Assembly (NCBI GenBank): GCA_028697715.1
Contig: JAQVDS010000005.1
Coordinates: 29,272 to 93,271, forward strand
DNA length: 64,000 bases
Direction: 5' to 3'
Origin: Acidithiobacillus sp.
Lineage (GTDB): Bacteria; Pseudomonadota; Gammaproteobacteria; Acidithiobacillales; Acidithiobacillaceae
The notes under the pieces are model-generated. The model did no database searches. It had not been told where the DNA came from and worked only from the letters and a program-made list of their open reading frames with translations. Shown here one piece after another: positions 9,119-18,324 of the stretch; positions within the stretch are counted from its first letter, which is position 1, and each line of letters begins with the position of its first letter. The translations under genes were made by a program, and so were the position numbers.

Positions 9119-10024
9119 GTGAAACAACTGGAAGGCATCTGGACCTGGTTCCTCTCGCCAATCCATTTCCCGGGCGGCATTGCCATCGAACCGGTGCGGA
9201 TTGTTGCGCTCATCATCGTTCTGATCTTCCTGTGGTGGGGTGCGCGTTGGTTGCGCAAAGCGACCCGCGTTCTGCTCAGTCGGCGTCTCGATCCCTCTTT
9301 GGCCTATGCCATCTCCCGCATCGGCTACTACTTCGTTCTCGCCTTCGGCGCCCTGATTGCCCTGCAGAGCATGGGCGTCAACCTGAGCAGCCTGTCGATC
9401 CTAGGCGGCGTGGTCGGCGTCGGGCTGGGTTTCGGTCTGCAAAATATCTTCAGCAATTTCGCCTCCGGCCTCATCATCCTCATCGAGCAAAGCATCAAGG
9501 TCGGCGATTACATCCAGCTCAAGGAAAATGGCCTGCACGGCGCGGTAGTCCATCTGGGGGTGCGCTACACCCAGGTGCGTACCAATGACAACGTCGATAT
9601 CCTGGTGCCCAATTCCCAGTTCATCAACGGCGAGGTCATCAACTGGAGCCTCAGCGACAATACCATGCGCCTGCATATCCCCTTCCGCGTACCCTACGGC
9701 ACCAATCGCGAGACGCTGCGCGAACTGGTCATTGCTACCGCGTACCAGTCGGAGCATACCCTGGATGTAGACGGCAAAAGGCCGAATCTATGGATCAGCG
9801 CCTTTGGCGAGGCCGGCTATGATTGCGAGATGATCGTCTGGGTCGCGCGCGATGCCCTGATGCGCCCCGGCGGCACCCGCGCCGAATACCATTGGTTACT
9901 GGCCGAGGCACTAGAGAAGGCAGGCATCGAGATCCCGCGTCCGCGTCAGGAGATCAGCTTTGCCCGATCTGATGATGCCAAGGTCTACGCCGAAGAGCTT
10001 TCCCGCTCTATTTCTTCGACATAG
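9119..10024 (+). CDS. MscS-family mechanosensitive channel
   Basis: About 301 residues from GTG 9119; in-frame upstream starts to 9047 are possible. Three hydrophobic segments lie in the first 130 residues. The pore helix and start of the MscS domain read GLGFGLQNIFSNFASGLI then IKVGDYIQL, followed by a beta domain (VDILVPNSQFI) and a C-terminal alpha/beta domain. This family opens on membrane tension to release solutes under hypo-osmotic shock. The 3' end overlaps the convergent MFS gene by 40 bp. Confidence 0.92.
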   Translation: MKQLEGIWTWFLSPIHFPGGIAIEPVRIVALIIVLIFLWWGARWLRKATRVLLSRRLDPSLAYAISRIGYYFVLAFGALIALQSMGVNLSSLSILGGVVGVGLGFGLQNIFSNFASGLIILIEQSIKVGDYIQLKENGLHGAVVHLGVRYTQVRTNDNVDILVPNSQFINGEVINWSLSDNTMRLHIPFRVPYGTNRETLRELVIATAYQSEHTLDVDGKRPNLWISAFGEAGYDCEMIVWVARDALMRPGGTRAEYHWLLAEALEKAGIEIPRPRQEISFARSDDAKVYAEELSRSISST

Positions 10025-11490
10025 CTGCTTGCGGCGGTAGCTGCCAGCCGCCGTGGAGAGATTAGGAAGAGGTAGGCCACTGCCGCAGCGGCCAGGGCAA
10101 CCCACATCGACAGGCGCAGTAGATTGTCGAGACTCAAGGTGGCAGCTAGGCTCTGTAAATGCTGAACGAGCAGCGGCAAGGGCAGGCCCGGTAAGGGCTG
10201 CACGTCGGCGCGCATGTTGGACTCTGCTAGGGCCGAGCCACGGGTCCAAAAGACCTCCAGCAGGGTCACGCCGATATTGGCACTGAAGACGCGAATGAAG
10301 TTGCTGGTGGTGCTGGCGGCAGGGATTTCTTCTTTGTCGACGCCCGAGAGAATGATGAGAGTGAGGGGCACGAAAAGCGCTCCAACGCCCAGGCCAAGCA
10401 GAAAAACGGGCCAGAAGAGATCACCCAGACTCATCATCGGACTGAGATAGGCGGTGCCGTAGGCAAGGGCAAAGAGCAGAAAACAGGCGCTGGCCAGGCG
10501 CCGCAGCCCCACCAGCCCATGCAAGCGATCCATCAGGATAGAGAGGGGTACCGCGGCGAGACCGATGGGAATGAGGATACTGCTGCCCCACCAGCCATTG
10601 AAGCCGAGGTTTTCCTCCGCCCAGAGCGGCAGCAAGGATGCCCAGCCCATGAACAGTGCCCAACCCAAGCAGAGCAAGAGCAGCCCAAGCCAATAATTAC
10701 GCTGGCGCAGATAGTGAAAACGCAGGAGGGGATGGCGAGCAGTCGCTTCGCGCCAAGCGAAGAGAGCAAGGAAGACAATAGCCACTAGACTGGTGCGCAA
10801 GATGAAACGCGAATGCCACCAGCCGTATTGCTCGCCATTGTCGAGAACGATCTGCAGGGCCATCAGACCTGCGTAGAGAAGGAGAAAGCCGAGAAGATCG
10901 AAGCCTGGCGGTCGTGGCCCGCGCTCTTCGCGAATCTGTCCACTGCCGATCCAGGCGGCGAGGAGCCAAACGGGGACCGACAGAGCAAAGATCCAACGAT
11001 AACCCAAGGTGACCGCGAGATAACCGCCAAGGGCCGGCCCAATAAAAAAGGGCACCAGCATGGCGTTACTCCACAATACCATAACCGGCCCGTGCTGTGA
11101 TGCCGGGCTGGCCCGCAGAAACAGGCTTTGGCTGAGGGGCACCAGCAAACCCGCCGCCATCCCTTCCATCGCGCGGCTGAGGAGCAAAATCCAGAGGTTG
11201 CCGGTACTAGCGCTGATCAGACTGCCCAGGGTAGCCAGAGAACAGGCGCCCAGAAATACCTGCCGCGCGCCAAAACGGGCATGGGTCCACGGCATCAGGG
11301 TAATGCCCACCGACCAGTTGACAATGAAATACGTCAGCGCCCATAGCGCGTGGTCGCTACTGGTAGCAACGCCGCCGGCAATATAGGGAAAGATGCCTTG
11401 CACCGCAGCGCCGTCGAAAGACCCCATTGCAAGCCCCAGGCCCACACCGAGAAACAACATCCACGGCATTGTCTCGCTGCGCTGTGTCAT
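9985..11490 (-). CDS. MFS drug-efflux transporter (DHA2/EmrB-like)
   Basis: A 501-residue transporter with about 14 hydrophobic segments, as expected for the DHA2 (EmrB) branch. Segment 1 contains GVGLGLAMGSFDGAAVQGIFP, and the conserved loop-2/3 region (FGARQVFLGACSLATLGSL) and motif C-like GPALGGYL are visible. The start is ATG 11490 with GGGGAG just upstream. No membrane-fusion (EmrA) partner is adjacent. The divergent LysR gene across a 90-bp gap is a plausible regulator. Confidence 0.88.
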   Translation of the reverse strand: MTQRSETMPWMLFLGVGLGLAMGSFDGAAVQGIFPYIAGGVATSSDHALWALTYFIVNWSVGITLMPWTHARFGARQVFLGACSLATLGSLISASTGNLWILLLSRAMEGMAAGLLVPLSQSLFLRASPASQHGPVMVLWSNAMLVPFFIGPALGGYLAVTLGYRWIFALSVPVWLLAAWIGSGQIREERGPRPPGFDLLGFLLLYAGLMALQIVLDNGEQYGWWHSRFILRTSLVAIVFLALFAWREATARHPLLRFHYLRQRNYWLGLLLLCLGWALFMGWASLLPLWAEENLGFNGWWGSSILIPIGLAAVPLSILMDRLHGLVGLRRLASACFLLFALAYGTAYLSPMMSLGDLFWPVFLLGLGVGALFVPLTLIILSGVDKEEIPAASTTSNFIRVFSANIGVTLLEVFWTRGSALAESNMRADVQPLPGLPLPLLVQHLQSLAATLSLDNLLRLSMWVALAAAAVAYLFLISPRRLAATAASSYVEEIERESSSA

Positions 11491-11536
11491 CGCTCTCCCC
11501 AAAACTGGACTAGGCAACGGTAGCGCTGCGTCTTAT

Positions 11537-11547
11537 ATTGGTCCAAT
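11537..11547. promoter_or_regulatory. Candidate LysR operator (ATTGG-T-CCAAT palindrome)
   Basis: A perfect inverted repeat with 5-base arms around a single base sits in the 90-bp gap between the divergent MFS and LysR genes. LysR-type regulators usually bind interrupted palindromes in exactly this position. The assignment is inference from symmetry and location. Confidence 0.4.
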
Positions 11548-11580
11548 GGAATTGTTTTGCGTTATTGATCGGGATTTTCA

Positions 11581-12522
11581 ATGAAAATATCCCCAGAAGA
11601 TCTGCTGAGTTTTCTTGAGGTAGCAGAACAAGGCGGTGTTGCGCACGCCAGCGAACGACTACATCGCAGTCAACCGACCATCTCCGGCCGCCTGCAACGG
11701 CTCCAGCGCATTGTCGGTGAGCCCTTATATCTGCGCGAGGGGCGGGGCATTCGCCTCAGCCCCGCTGGTGAGGCACTTGTACCCCTCCTGCGCAGCCTGC
11801 GTAGCGATCTGCAGCGTATCGAGGACTGGGTCAGCCGCCGGCAACAGCAACAGGAAGGCCAGCTCCGCATTGCCGCCAGCAGTACCGTCGCCAACTATTT
11901 TTTGATGGAACACCTGGCGCGCTTTCGCAGTCTCTACCCCGGTGTCGAGCTCCGTCTGCAGACCGGGGCCCTGGCCTGGGAAGACTGGAACTGGAAGGAT
12001 TGGGATCTGCTCTTTACCGAAGAGGCCATAGCACCAGAGCTGCTACCCGAAGACTTCTGCCAGAGTCCCTGGCGCGAGGACGAACTGGTGGCGATCCTAC
12101 CCTTGCAACACCCTTGGGTGCTAGCGGGAAAACAAAGTGTCACCTGGACGGAGATCTTGCAGGAACCCATTGTCTGGCGCGAGCCACATTCCGGCATTCG
12201 CCGGCGCGTTGCCGCAGCGTTGCGCGCTGCGGGGCTCAAACCCACTTACACGGTCGAGGTCACGGGGGTGGAGGCGCTGCGCGAGGCCGTGGCCGCCGGT
12301 CTCGGCATTGGTTTTGCTTCGGTCGAGGCCTTGGATAAGATACGTTGGCCCTTGGCCTCCATGCGTCTGGAACCTCCGCGCGGGCTATTCTGGACCTTGT
12401 ATCTGGTGCATCCGCGGCTTGCCGTCGCCTCGCACGCCCTGCGCGCCTTTCTCCAGCTGCTTGCGCCGGCGGGCGTCGCTCACTGCGACGCTTCGTCGAC
12501 GAGGAACAGGCAGGCGCCGTAG
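11581..12522 (+). CDS. LysR-family transcriptional regulator
   Basis: A 313-residue LysR regulator. Residues 1-60 form the winged helix-turn-helix (DLLSFLEVAEQGGVAHASERLHRSQPTISGRLQRL), followed by a type-2 periplasmic-binding-like effector domain. The effector-domain motif GLGIGFASVEAL is visible near residue 240. It is divergent from an MFS exporter, which it probably controls. Its last 43 bp overlap the convergent prmB. Confidence 0.92.
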   Translation: MKISPEDLLSFLEVAEQGGVAHASERLHRSQPTISGRLQRLQRIVGEPLYLREGRGIRLSPAGEALVPLLRSLRSDLQRIEDWVSRRQQQQEGQLRIAASSTVANYFLMEHLARFRSLYPGVELRLQTGALAWEDWNWKDWDLLFTEEAIAPELLPEDFCQSPWREDELVAILPLQHPWVLAGKQSVTWTEILQEPIVWREPHSGIRRRVAAALRAAGLKPTYTVEVTGVEALREAVAAGLGIGFASVEALDKIRWPLASMRLEPPRGLFWTLYLVHPRLAVASHALRAFLQLLAPAGVAHCDASSTRNRQAP

Positions 12523-13385
12523 CCGCCTGCGGGATGTTCCAGCCAAATCAGGGGAAGATCCGGATATTGGCTCAGCAAGGCCGCCTCTGCATCGCCGGTC
12601 TCCAGGGCCAGAATCCCGCCGGGGCGTAGATGGGCTGGCGCTTCTCGCAGTATGGGCAATAGGCAATCCAGACCGTCGTCGCCAGCGGCCAGGGCCAACC
12701 GGGGCTCATGGCGATATTCCGGCGGCAGTTCTGCCATGGCAGCGGCATCGACATAGGGGGGATTACTGACAATCAGGTCGTAGCACTGCCCCGCAAGAGC
12801 GGCAAAAAGGTCGGACTGCTGCAGCTGTACCCGCGCGGACAGACCATGCAACGCGACATTGTACCTGGCCACCTCTAGGGCAGCGGGGGAAATATCGACG
12901 GCATCGACTTGTGCCTCGGGAAAGCGCTGCGCCAGGGCAACGGCCATGCAGCCGGAGCCGGTGCCGATCTCCAGAATCCGCCCTACCCGCTCCGCCTGCA
13001 GCCAGGGAGCAAAGCCTTCCTCGATGAATGGCTCGAGCAGGCTGCGCGGGATCAGGACCCGTTCATCGACAAAAAAGCGCAGGCCGGCAAACCAGGCCTC
13101 CTGCAGGATGTACGCCGTGGGCCGGCGCAGGATCTCCCGCTGATAGAAGGCATCGAGCACAGCATCGCGCTCGCTGGCGGTGAGCCTTGCTGCCCGTAGC
13201 TCCGGGAGCTCCTCCGGCTCCAGGGCCAGGCGACGGGCGACTAGGGCAGCGGCCTCGGCCTGCGGGGTCTGGTACCCCTGACTGCAATCGATGCCCGCCC
13301 GAGAGAAGCGGCTCTGCCCATAGCGCCAGAAATCCTCGACACTCTCCAACCCTATTGCGAGTTCCCGATATTGCTGCCAACGCAT
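12480..13385 (-). CDS. prmB: Ribosomal protein uL3 N5-glutamine methyltransferase
   Basis: A 301-residue SAM-dependent methyltransferase with the glutamine-binding motif NPPYVDAAAM and motif I EIGTGSGCMAVALA. The N-terminus (FWRYGQSRFSRAGIDCSQG) is of the PrmB type rather than PrmC, so the predicted substrate is a glutamine of ribosomal protein L3. An AGGAGG ribosome-binding site precedes the start. It lies 9 bp downstream of an exonuclease III gene on the same strand. Confidence 0.9.
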   Translation of the reverse strand: MRWQQYRELAIGLESVEDFWRYGQSRFSRAGIDCSQGYQTPQAEAAALVARRLALEPEELPELRAARLTASERDAVLDAFYQREILRRPTAYILQEAWFAGLRFFVDERVLIPRSLLEPFIEEGFAPWLQAERVGRILEIGTGSGCMAVALAQRFPEAQVDAVDISPAALEVARYNVALHGLSARVQLQQSDLFAALAGQCYDLIVSNPPYVDAAAMAELPPEYRHEPRLALAAGDDGLDCLLPILREAPAHLRPGGILALETGDAEAALLSQYPDLPLIWLEHPAGGYGACLFLVDEASQ

Positions 13386-13394
13386 GGGGTCCTC

Positions 13395-14156
13395 CTAGTC
13401 GATTTCCAGCCAGACCGGGCAGTGGTCCGAACCCAGGACCTCCGTAGCGATTCCGGCGCCGCGTACGCGCGGCAACAGGCTGCGATGTACCCAAAAATAG
13501 TCCAGACGCCAGCCGACATTCCGCTCCCGCGCCGCGGTGCGCTGACTCCACCAGGAGTAGCACTGCGTTTCCGGATGCAGGTGGCGAAAACTGTCCACCC
13601 ACCCGGCGGCCTCCCAGCGATCGAGCCAGGCCCGCTCCTGCGGCAAGAAACCGGAAATTTTAGCATTCTCGGCGGGCCGGGCGAGATCGATGGGGTTATG
13701 GGCAGTGTTCACATCACCGCAAAATACCACCGGACGCCCAGCCGCCACCCGTGCCTCGATCTGGGCGAGGAAGTCGGCGTAAAAATCGAGCTTGTAGGCC
13801 AGCCGGTCGGCGTCTTTTTTGCCATTGGGGAAATATACGTTGTAGAGATCGAAGTCGCCGCAGTCATGGGCCAAAACACGCCCTTCCCGGTCATAGCGGG
13901 GATTCCCCAAGCCCCGCTGCAGCAAGGGGAAGTCGGCGCGGGCGAAGGTGGCAACACCGCTGTATCCGGGGCGCTCGGCGACAGCCCAGTCACCCCGATA
14001 CCCCGGCAACTCGCGCTCGTTTTCCGTGAGTCGTTCTGGGTCCGCCTTGGTCTCCTGCACACAGAGAACATCGGGTTGGCTGTCCGCGACCCAGTCCCGC
14101 AAGCCTTTACGCAAGGCCGCCCGCCAGCCGTTGACGTTCCAGCTGTACAGGCGCAT
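13395..14156 (-). CDS. Exodeoxyribonuclease III / AP endonuclease (ExoA-type)
   Basis: A 253-residue member of the exonuclease III/APE1 superfamily. Key residues are visible in MRLYSWNVNGWR, VQETKAD (metal Glu), PNGKKDADRLAYK, GDVNTAHNPIDL (Asp/Asn pair) and GSDHCPVWLEID (catalytic Asp/His). The segment AHNPIDLARP with NAKISGFLPQER marks the ExoA/APE1 branch, unlike the second copy at 16010. It repairs abasic sites in DNA. It follows the DUF2322-like gene without a gap. Confidence 0.92.
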   Translation of the reverse strand: MRLYSWNVNGWRAALRKGLRDWVADSQPDVLCVQETKADPERLTENERELPGYRGDWAVAERPGYSGVATFARADFPLLQRGLGNPRYDREGRVLAHDCGDFDLYNVYFPNGKKDADRLAYKLDFYADFLAQIEARVAAGRPVVFCGDVNTAHNPIDLARPAENAKISGFLPQERAWLDRWEAAGWVDSFRHLHPETQCYSWWSQRTAARERNVGWRLDYFWVHRSLLPRVRGAGIATEVLGSDHCPVWLEID

Positions 14157-14432
14157 TCAGCGCTGTACCCGCACGGCGAGAAATTCTCCGCGCTCCAGCA
14201 CGCCCTGTAGCAACACCCGGGCGTCTGTGGCCTCTGCTACCGCCGGCAACTCTGCCAGAGTTTCGCGTGCGCCGCTGGGGCTGATGACACCATGACGGAG
14301 GGCGAGCTGATAGAGCACCTGGATGGACAAGCGGTTGTCGGGCCGCTGCGGCAGAGACAATTGTAACTCTGCCTTGGGTCCGCCATAAAAATGCAGGGTG
14401 CGGATCTGATCGACTGGGGGCAACGGATTCAT
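14157..14432 (-). CDS. Small conserved protein, DUF2322-like
   Basis: A 91-residue soluble protein with no signal or membrane segment. Its LPPVDQI start, a central VLYQLALRHGVISPSGARETL helix-rich part and its size recall the DUF2322 family, whose function is unknown. The match is from memory and moderate. It overlaps rlmJ by 4 bp and directly abuts the exonuclease III gene, so it is part of an rlmJ-DUF2322-exoA-prmB run. Confidence 0.6.
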   Translation of the reverse strand: MNPLPPVDQIRTLHFYGGPKAELQLSLPQRPDNRLSIQVLYQLALRHGVISPSGARETLAELPAVAEATDARVLLQGVLERGEFLAVRVQR

Positions 14433-15295
14433 GTCCTTTTCTTTCCTATGCTTTCACTTGGGGCGTGCACGCGACGGGCGACCTGCGGCAAGCCACGCAG
14501 CTGTACCGACCACTCCCCCTGCATGGCAAGCAAGGGCCCCATACGACTCAAGGCCGCAGCCAAGGGCTCGACGAAACCCCACACCGGCCGCAGGATCAGG
14601 AGCCCGGAACCGCGCAGGCGCTCTTGCCCGGCGTCCGCTTCCCAGAGCAACTCTATACTCTGTAGTGCCGTCTGTGCCTGCAACTGCAACAGCAAACGCG
14701 AAATCTTACCGCGGATCTTGATGGGGTACCACACCAGGAAACTCGCCAGAGGCCAGTGCTGCAGCGCCGCAATCAAGGCTTCCGCCAACAACTCCCATTC
14801 CTTTGCCACCTCGAAGGCGGGATCGACCAAGACCAGACCCCGCCCCGCCGCCGGCGGCGCAGGCCGACGTAGGAACTGATAGGCGTCCTCCTGGAGAATG
14901 CTCGTCTGCCCCCGGCCGGCCAGTGCCTGGCGCAGCTCCTGCGCGATTCCCGGCACTTTTTCGAGTAGGAAGAGAGGATCCTGGGGACGCAGCAGGCGGG
15001 CGGCGAGGAGCGGCGAGCCGAGATAGTGCTGCAACTCCTTGCCGGGATTGTCTGGCAGCAGGAGATCGAGCCAGGGACGCAACTCCGCCAGCTCCCGCCG
15101 CTGCGGCCAAAGCCGGTGGATGCCGTCCTTCGCTTCGCCCTCCGCAGACACGGCATAGCGACCAGCACCAGCATGGGTATCGACAAAATACAGGGGCCGA
15201 TCTTTCCGCAGCAGCTGCGTCAAGGCCAGCACCAGGGCCAGATGCTTCATGCAATCGGCAGCATTGCCCGCATGAAATTGATGTCGGTAGTTCAT
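14429..15295 (-). CDS. rlmJ: 23S rRNA (adenine2030-N6)-methyltransferase
   Basis: A 288-residue RlmJ. The N-terminus MNYRHQFHAGNAADCMKHLAL is diagnostic and fixes the start at ATG 15295 rather than the upstream in-frame codon. The catalytic motif appears as LVLVDPAFEVAKE (DPPF-type, here DPAF), and SAM-binding residues lie in VDTHAGAGRY. It methylates A2030 of 23S rRNA. Confidence 0.92.
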   Translation of the reverse strand: MNYRHQFHAGNAADCMKHLALVLALTQLLRKDRPLYFVDTHAGAGRYAVSAEGEAKDGIHRLWPQRRELAELRPWLDLLLPDNPGKELQHYLGSPLLAARLLRPQDPLFLLEKVPGIAQELRQALAGRGQTSILQEDAYQFLRRPAPPAAGRGLVLVDPAFEVAKEWELLAEALIAALQHWPLASFLVWYPIKIRGKISRLLLQLQAQTALQSIELLWEADAGQERLRGSGLLILRPVWGFVEPLAAALSRMGPLLAMQGEWSVQLRGLPQVARRVHAPSESIGKKRT

Positions 15296-15405
15296 ACTGA
15301 CGGATGGTGCGACATTCCCGTGCGCGTGGGAAGGGCCACGCACTTGGCTTGCTGGCGGGCATTGGTCATCATAGGGTCAAGCCCATTGCGCACAGGAACC
15401 CTGCC

Positions 15406-15999
15406 ATGCGACTCCTCAGCACGCCCACCAGCCCCTACGCCCGCAAGGTCCACATCGCCCTGCGGGAAAAGAATCTCCCCTGCGAGATCGAAATTGTCGA
15501 TCTGCGCGATCCGGAACATGCCGGCAAGGAACAAAACCCGCTAGGCAAGATCCCCATCCTGTTGCGCAACGATGGCGAGGCGATCTATGATTCCGCGGTC
15601 ATTCTGCAGTATCTGGAGCTGTTGCATCCGCAGCCGCCCTTGCTCCCCAGCGATTCCATGGATAAGGTCCGCTGCCTGCGCCTGGAGGCCCTGGCCGACG
15701 GCATCATGGACGCGACCATTGCCTGGGTACAGGAGCATCGTCGCAGGAAGGATTGTCAAGATCCGAGCCTGCTGAAGAAGCAGCGCAGCAAGGTACAGGA
15801 TGGTCTCGCCTTTCTGCAGACGCAAAGCCGGGATTGGAGCCCGGACAGCCCTCTCGATCTGGGCCGGATCGGGGCGATTGCCGCCATTGGCTACGTCGAT
15901 CTGCGCGCCCCCGAGCTGCTCGTCCCCTACGCCGACCTGCATCGCTGGTATCAATCCCTGCGCGACCGGCCCAGTGTCGCCGAAACTGCCCCGCAATGA
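15406..15999 (+). CDS. Glutathione S-transferase family protein (YibF-like)
   Basis: A 197-residue protein with a thioredoxin-like N-terminal GST domain (LLSTPTSPYARKVHIALREK; NPLGKIPIL with the cis-Pro; ESAV-type site IYDSAVILQYLE) and an all-helical C-terminal domain (LEALADGIMDATIAW). The layout is nearest to YibF-type GSTs. The substrate is unknown. The start is ATG 15406, at the GST fold boundary. It is upstream of the second exonuclease III gene with an 11-bp gap. Confidence 0.88.
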   Translation: MRLLSTPTSPYARKVHIALREKNLPCEIEIVDLRDPEHAGKEQNPLGKIPILLRNDGEAIYDSAVILQYLELLHPQPPLLPSDSMDKVRCLRLEALADGIMDATIAWVQEHRRRKDCQDPSLLKKQRSKVQDGLAFLQTQSRDWSPDSPLDLGRIGAIAAIGYVDLRAPELLVPYADLHRWYQSLRDRPSVAETAPQ

Positions 16000-16009
16000 G
16001 CATGTCCGC

Positions 16010-16783
16010 GTGAAAATTGCCAGCTGGAACGTCAACTCCCTGAAGGTGCGCCTGCCGCAGGTGCTCGACTGGCTACAGGCGGAAGAAGCAGACGTACTCT
16101 GCCTGCAGGAAACCAAACTCACCGATGAACGTTTTCCCGTGCTAGCGCTGCAGGAGATCGGCTATCAAAGCCTGTACCACGGACAAAGCACCTACAATGG
16201 CGTTGCCATCCTCAGTCGTTTGCCTCTGCAGGATCCGCGTTGCGATTGGCCGGATAGCAGTGACGGCCAGGCACGCATCTGTGCCGCCAGCATCGGCAAT
16301 TTGCGCATCATCGATGTCTACGTGCCCAATGGCCAGGCCGTCGACAGTGACAAATATCACTACAAACTCGCCTGGCTCGCGCGCCTGGAAGGGCTGCTGC
16401 GTGAGGAGTTGCAGCAATCGCCCAATCTACTGCTGCTCGGTGACTTCAACATCGCCCCCACTGACCTTGACGTCCACGATCCCGCTGCCTGGGGCGAGGA
16501 CATCCTCTGCTCGCCGGCCGAACGCGCCGCCCTACAGCGACTTTTCGATCTGGGACTCATCGATCTCTTTCGCCACCAGCATCCAAAAACGCGCGCCTGG
16601 AGCTGGTGGGACTATCGCGCTGCCGGCTTTCGCCGCGACATTGGTCTGCGCATTGATCTGCTCCTGGGCAGCAAAACCCTCTTACCCCGCCTGCAGGAAG
16701 TGCACATCGACCGCGCCGCGCGGGCGGCAGAACGCCCCTCGGACCACGCCCCGGTCTGCCTCACCCTGAAGGAATCCGCATGA
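16010..16783 (+). CDS. xthA: Exodeoxyribonuclease III (XthA-type)
   Basis: A 257-residue exonuclease III. Motifs: KIASWNVNSLKVRL, LCLQETKLTD, IDVYVPNGQ, LGDFNIAPTDLDVHDP and SDHAPVCLTL. The DLDVHDPAAW region and GLRIDLLLGS place it with E. coli XthA, distinct from the ExoA-type copy at 13395. The start is the GTG at 16010; any earlier in-frame ATG lies inside the GST gene. It overlaps hemH by 4 bp. Confidence 0.93.
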   Translation: MKIASWNVNSLKVRLPQVLDWLQAEEADVLCLQETKLTDERFPVLALQEIGYQSLYHGQSTYNGVAILSRLPLQDPRCDWPDSSDGQARICAASIGNLRIIDVYVPNGQAVDSDKYHYKLAWLARLEGLLREELQQSPNLLLLGDFNIAPTDLDVHDPAAWGEDILCSPAERAALQRLFDLGLIDLFRHQHPKTRAWSWWDYRAAGFRRDIGLRIDLLLGSKTLLPRLQEVHIDRAARAAERPSDHAPVCLTLKESA

Positions 16784-17829
16784 TTGGTATTCTCTTGGTC
16801 AATCTAGGTACCCCTGAGGCCCCCACTACCCCGGCGGTACGACGCTACCTACGCGAGTTTCTCAGCGACCCCCGGGTGGTGGAGATCCCGCGCGTCCTCT
16901 GGTGGCCCATCCTCAACGGCCCCATCCTGTTGACGCGACCAGCCCGCTCGGCGCGCGCCTACCGCAGTATCTGGCTGGATGAAGGTTCGCCACTGCTCGT
17001 GCATAGCCAGAATCTGGCCGCGGGCTTGCAGCAACAATATGATTCCCGCCAGCCGGGCACTGTCCTGGTGCGTCTGGCCATGCGCTATGGGCAACCTTCC
17101 GTGGCCACGGGACTGCGTGCCCTGCGCGATGCCGGCTGCGAAAAGATCGTCGTGGTGCCGCTGTACCCACAGTATTCCGCCACCACCACGGCAGCGATCT
17201 TCGATGCCGTAAGCGCTGAACTGCGCAGCTGGCGCAATCTTCCCGAACTGGTCTTTCTGCGCGACTGGCACCAGCATCCCCGCTACATCGATGCCCTTGC
17301 CCGCTCGGTGCGCGCTCACTGGGAACAGACCGGCCGCCCAGATCGTCTGCTGCTGTCCTTCCATGGCCTGCCGGCGCGTAATGTCGCCCTCGGCGATCCC
17401 TATCGCGCGGAATGCGAAAAGACCACGGAACTGCTGATTAGCGCATTGGGACTGCAACCAGAGCAATGGATACAGACCTTTCAGAGCCGTTTTGGTCCAG
17501 CGCGCTGGCTCGAACCCTACACCTCGGTCACGTTGCAGGAACTGGGCAAGGCCGGCGTCGGCCGAGTAGACTGCCTCTGCCCAGGATTTGTGACCGACTG
17601 CTTGGAAACGCTAGAAGAGATCGCCATCGGCGGCAAGGAGATCTTTCTCCATGCGGGGGGCAAACAGATGCATTATATCCCCTGTCTCAATGCCGATGCT
17701 GCGTGGATCGCGGATTTTCGCGGCATCCTCGATGAACATATTCCCCACGACGACGAGCTTTTGCGCAGCCCAGCGGCAACGGCTACACTGCCCCTGGAAA
17801 ACCCACCCACGAAGGAAGCTGCGCCATGA
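16780..17829 (+). CDS. hemH: Ferrochelatase
   Basis: A 349-residue HemH that inserts Fe2+ into protoporphyrin IX, the last step of haem b synthesis. Seen: LLVNLGTPEAP at the N-terminus, the metal-binding His in LLSFHGLPARN (about residue 193), and CPGFVTDCLETLEEI with the conserved acidic residues. It overlaps xthA and slyD by 4 bp each, so it sits mid-operon. Haem supply fits the cytochrome c assembly genes at 42-45 kb. Confidence 0.96.
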   Translation: MIGILLVNLGTPEAPTTPAVRRYLREFLSDPRVVEIPRVLWWPILNGPILLTRPARSARAYRSIWLDEGSPLLVHSQNLAAGLQQQYDSRQPGTVLVRLAMRYGQPSVATGLRALRDAGCEKIVVVPLYPQYSATTTAAIFDAVSAELRSWRNLPELVFLRDWHQHPRYIDALARSVRAHWEQTGRPDRLLLSFHGLPARNVALGDPYRAECEKTTELLISALGLQPEQWIQTFQSRFGPARWLEPYTSVTLQELGKAGVGRVDCLCPGFVTDCLETLEEIAIGGKEIFLHAGGKQMHYIPCLNADAAWIADFRGILDEHIPHDDELLRSPAATATLPLENPPTKEAAP

Positions 17830-18311
17830 AGATCGCCAAGGACTGCGTTGTCACCCTGGACTACACCCTGACCGACGAGGACGGTGAAATTCTCGATAGC
17901 TCCGAAGGCGACGAGCCTTTGGTCTACCTGCATGGCCATGGCGACATCGTGCCAGGGCTGGAACGCGCCCTCAATGGTCATCAGGTTGGCGATCAGGTCG
18001 AGGCGGACGTGAGCCCGGAAGATGGCTATGGCGATTGGGACGAAGACCTGGTCGACGTCGTAGGCAAGGAAGATTTTGACGACCCCGAGGAACTCGAGGT
18101 CGGCGCGCAGTTCGAGGTCGACACCGACGAGGGCGTACGGATCGCCACGGTGATCGAGATGGAGGGGGAAGACATCACCGTGGACCTCAATCATCCCCTG
18201 TCCGGCATGAACCTGCATTTTGCCGTCAAGGTGCTCGACGTGCGCGCCGCCAGCGCCGAGGAGCTCGCGCACGGCCACGTGCATGGTCCGCACGGACACG
18301 AGCACGACTGA
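17826..18311 (+). CDS. slyD: SlyD-like FKBP-type peptidyl-prolyl isomerase
   Basis: A 161-residue protein of the SlyD type. The FKBP domain starts VTLDYTLTDEDGEILDSS, is interrupted by the IF chaperone insert (about residues 70-125), and returns as NHPLSGMNLHFAVKVLDV. The tail is histidine-rich (GHVHGPHGHEHD), typical of SlyD, and binds Ni or other metals. It is strongly acidic overall. It overlaps hemH by 4 bp; anmK follows. Confidence 0.93.
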   Translation: MKIAKDCVVTLDYTLTDEDGEILDSSEGDEPLVYLHGHGDIVPGLERALNGHQVGDQVEADVSPEDGYGDWDEDLVDVVGKEDFDDPEELEVGAQFEVDTDEGVRIATVIEMEGEDITVDLNHPLSGMNLHFAVKVLDVRAASAEELAHGHVHGPHGHEHD

Positions 18312-18324
18312 TCGGGGAGCGCTC

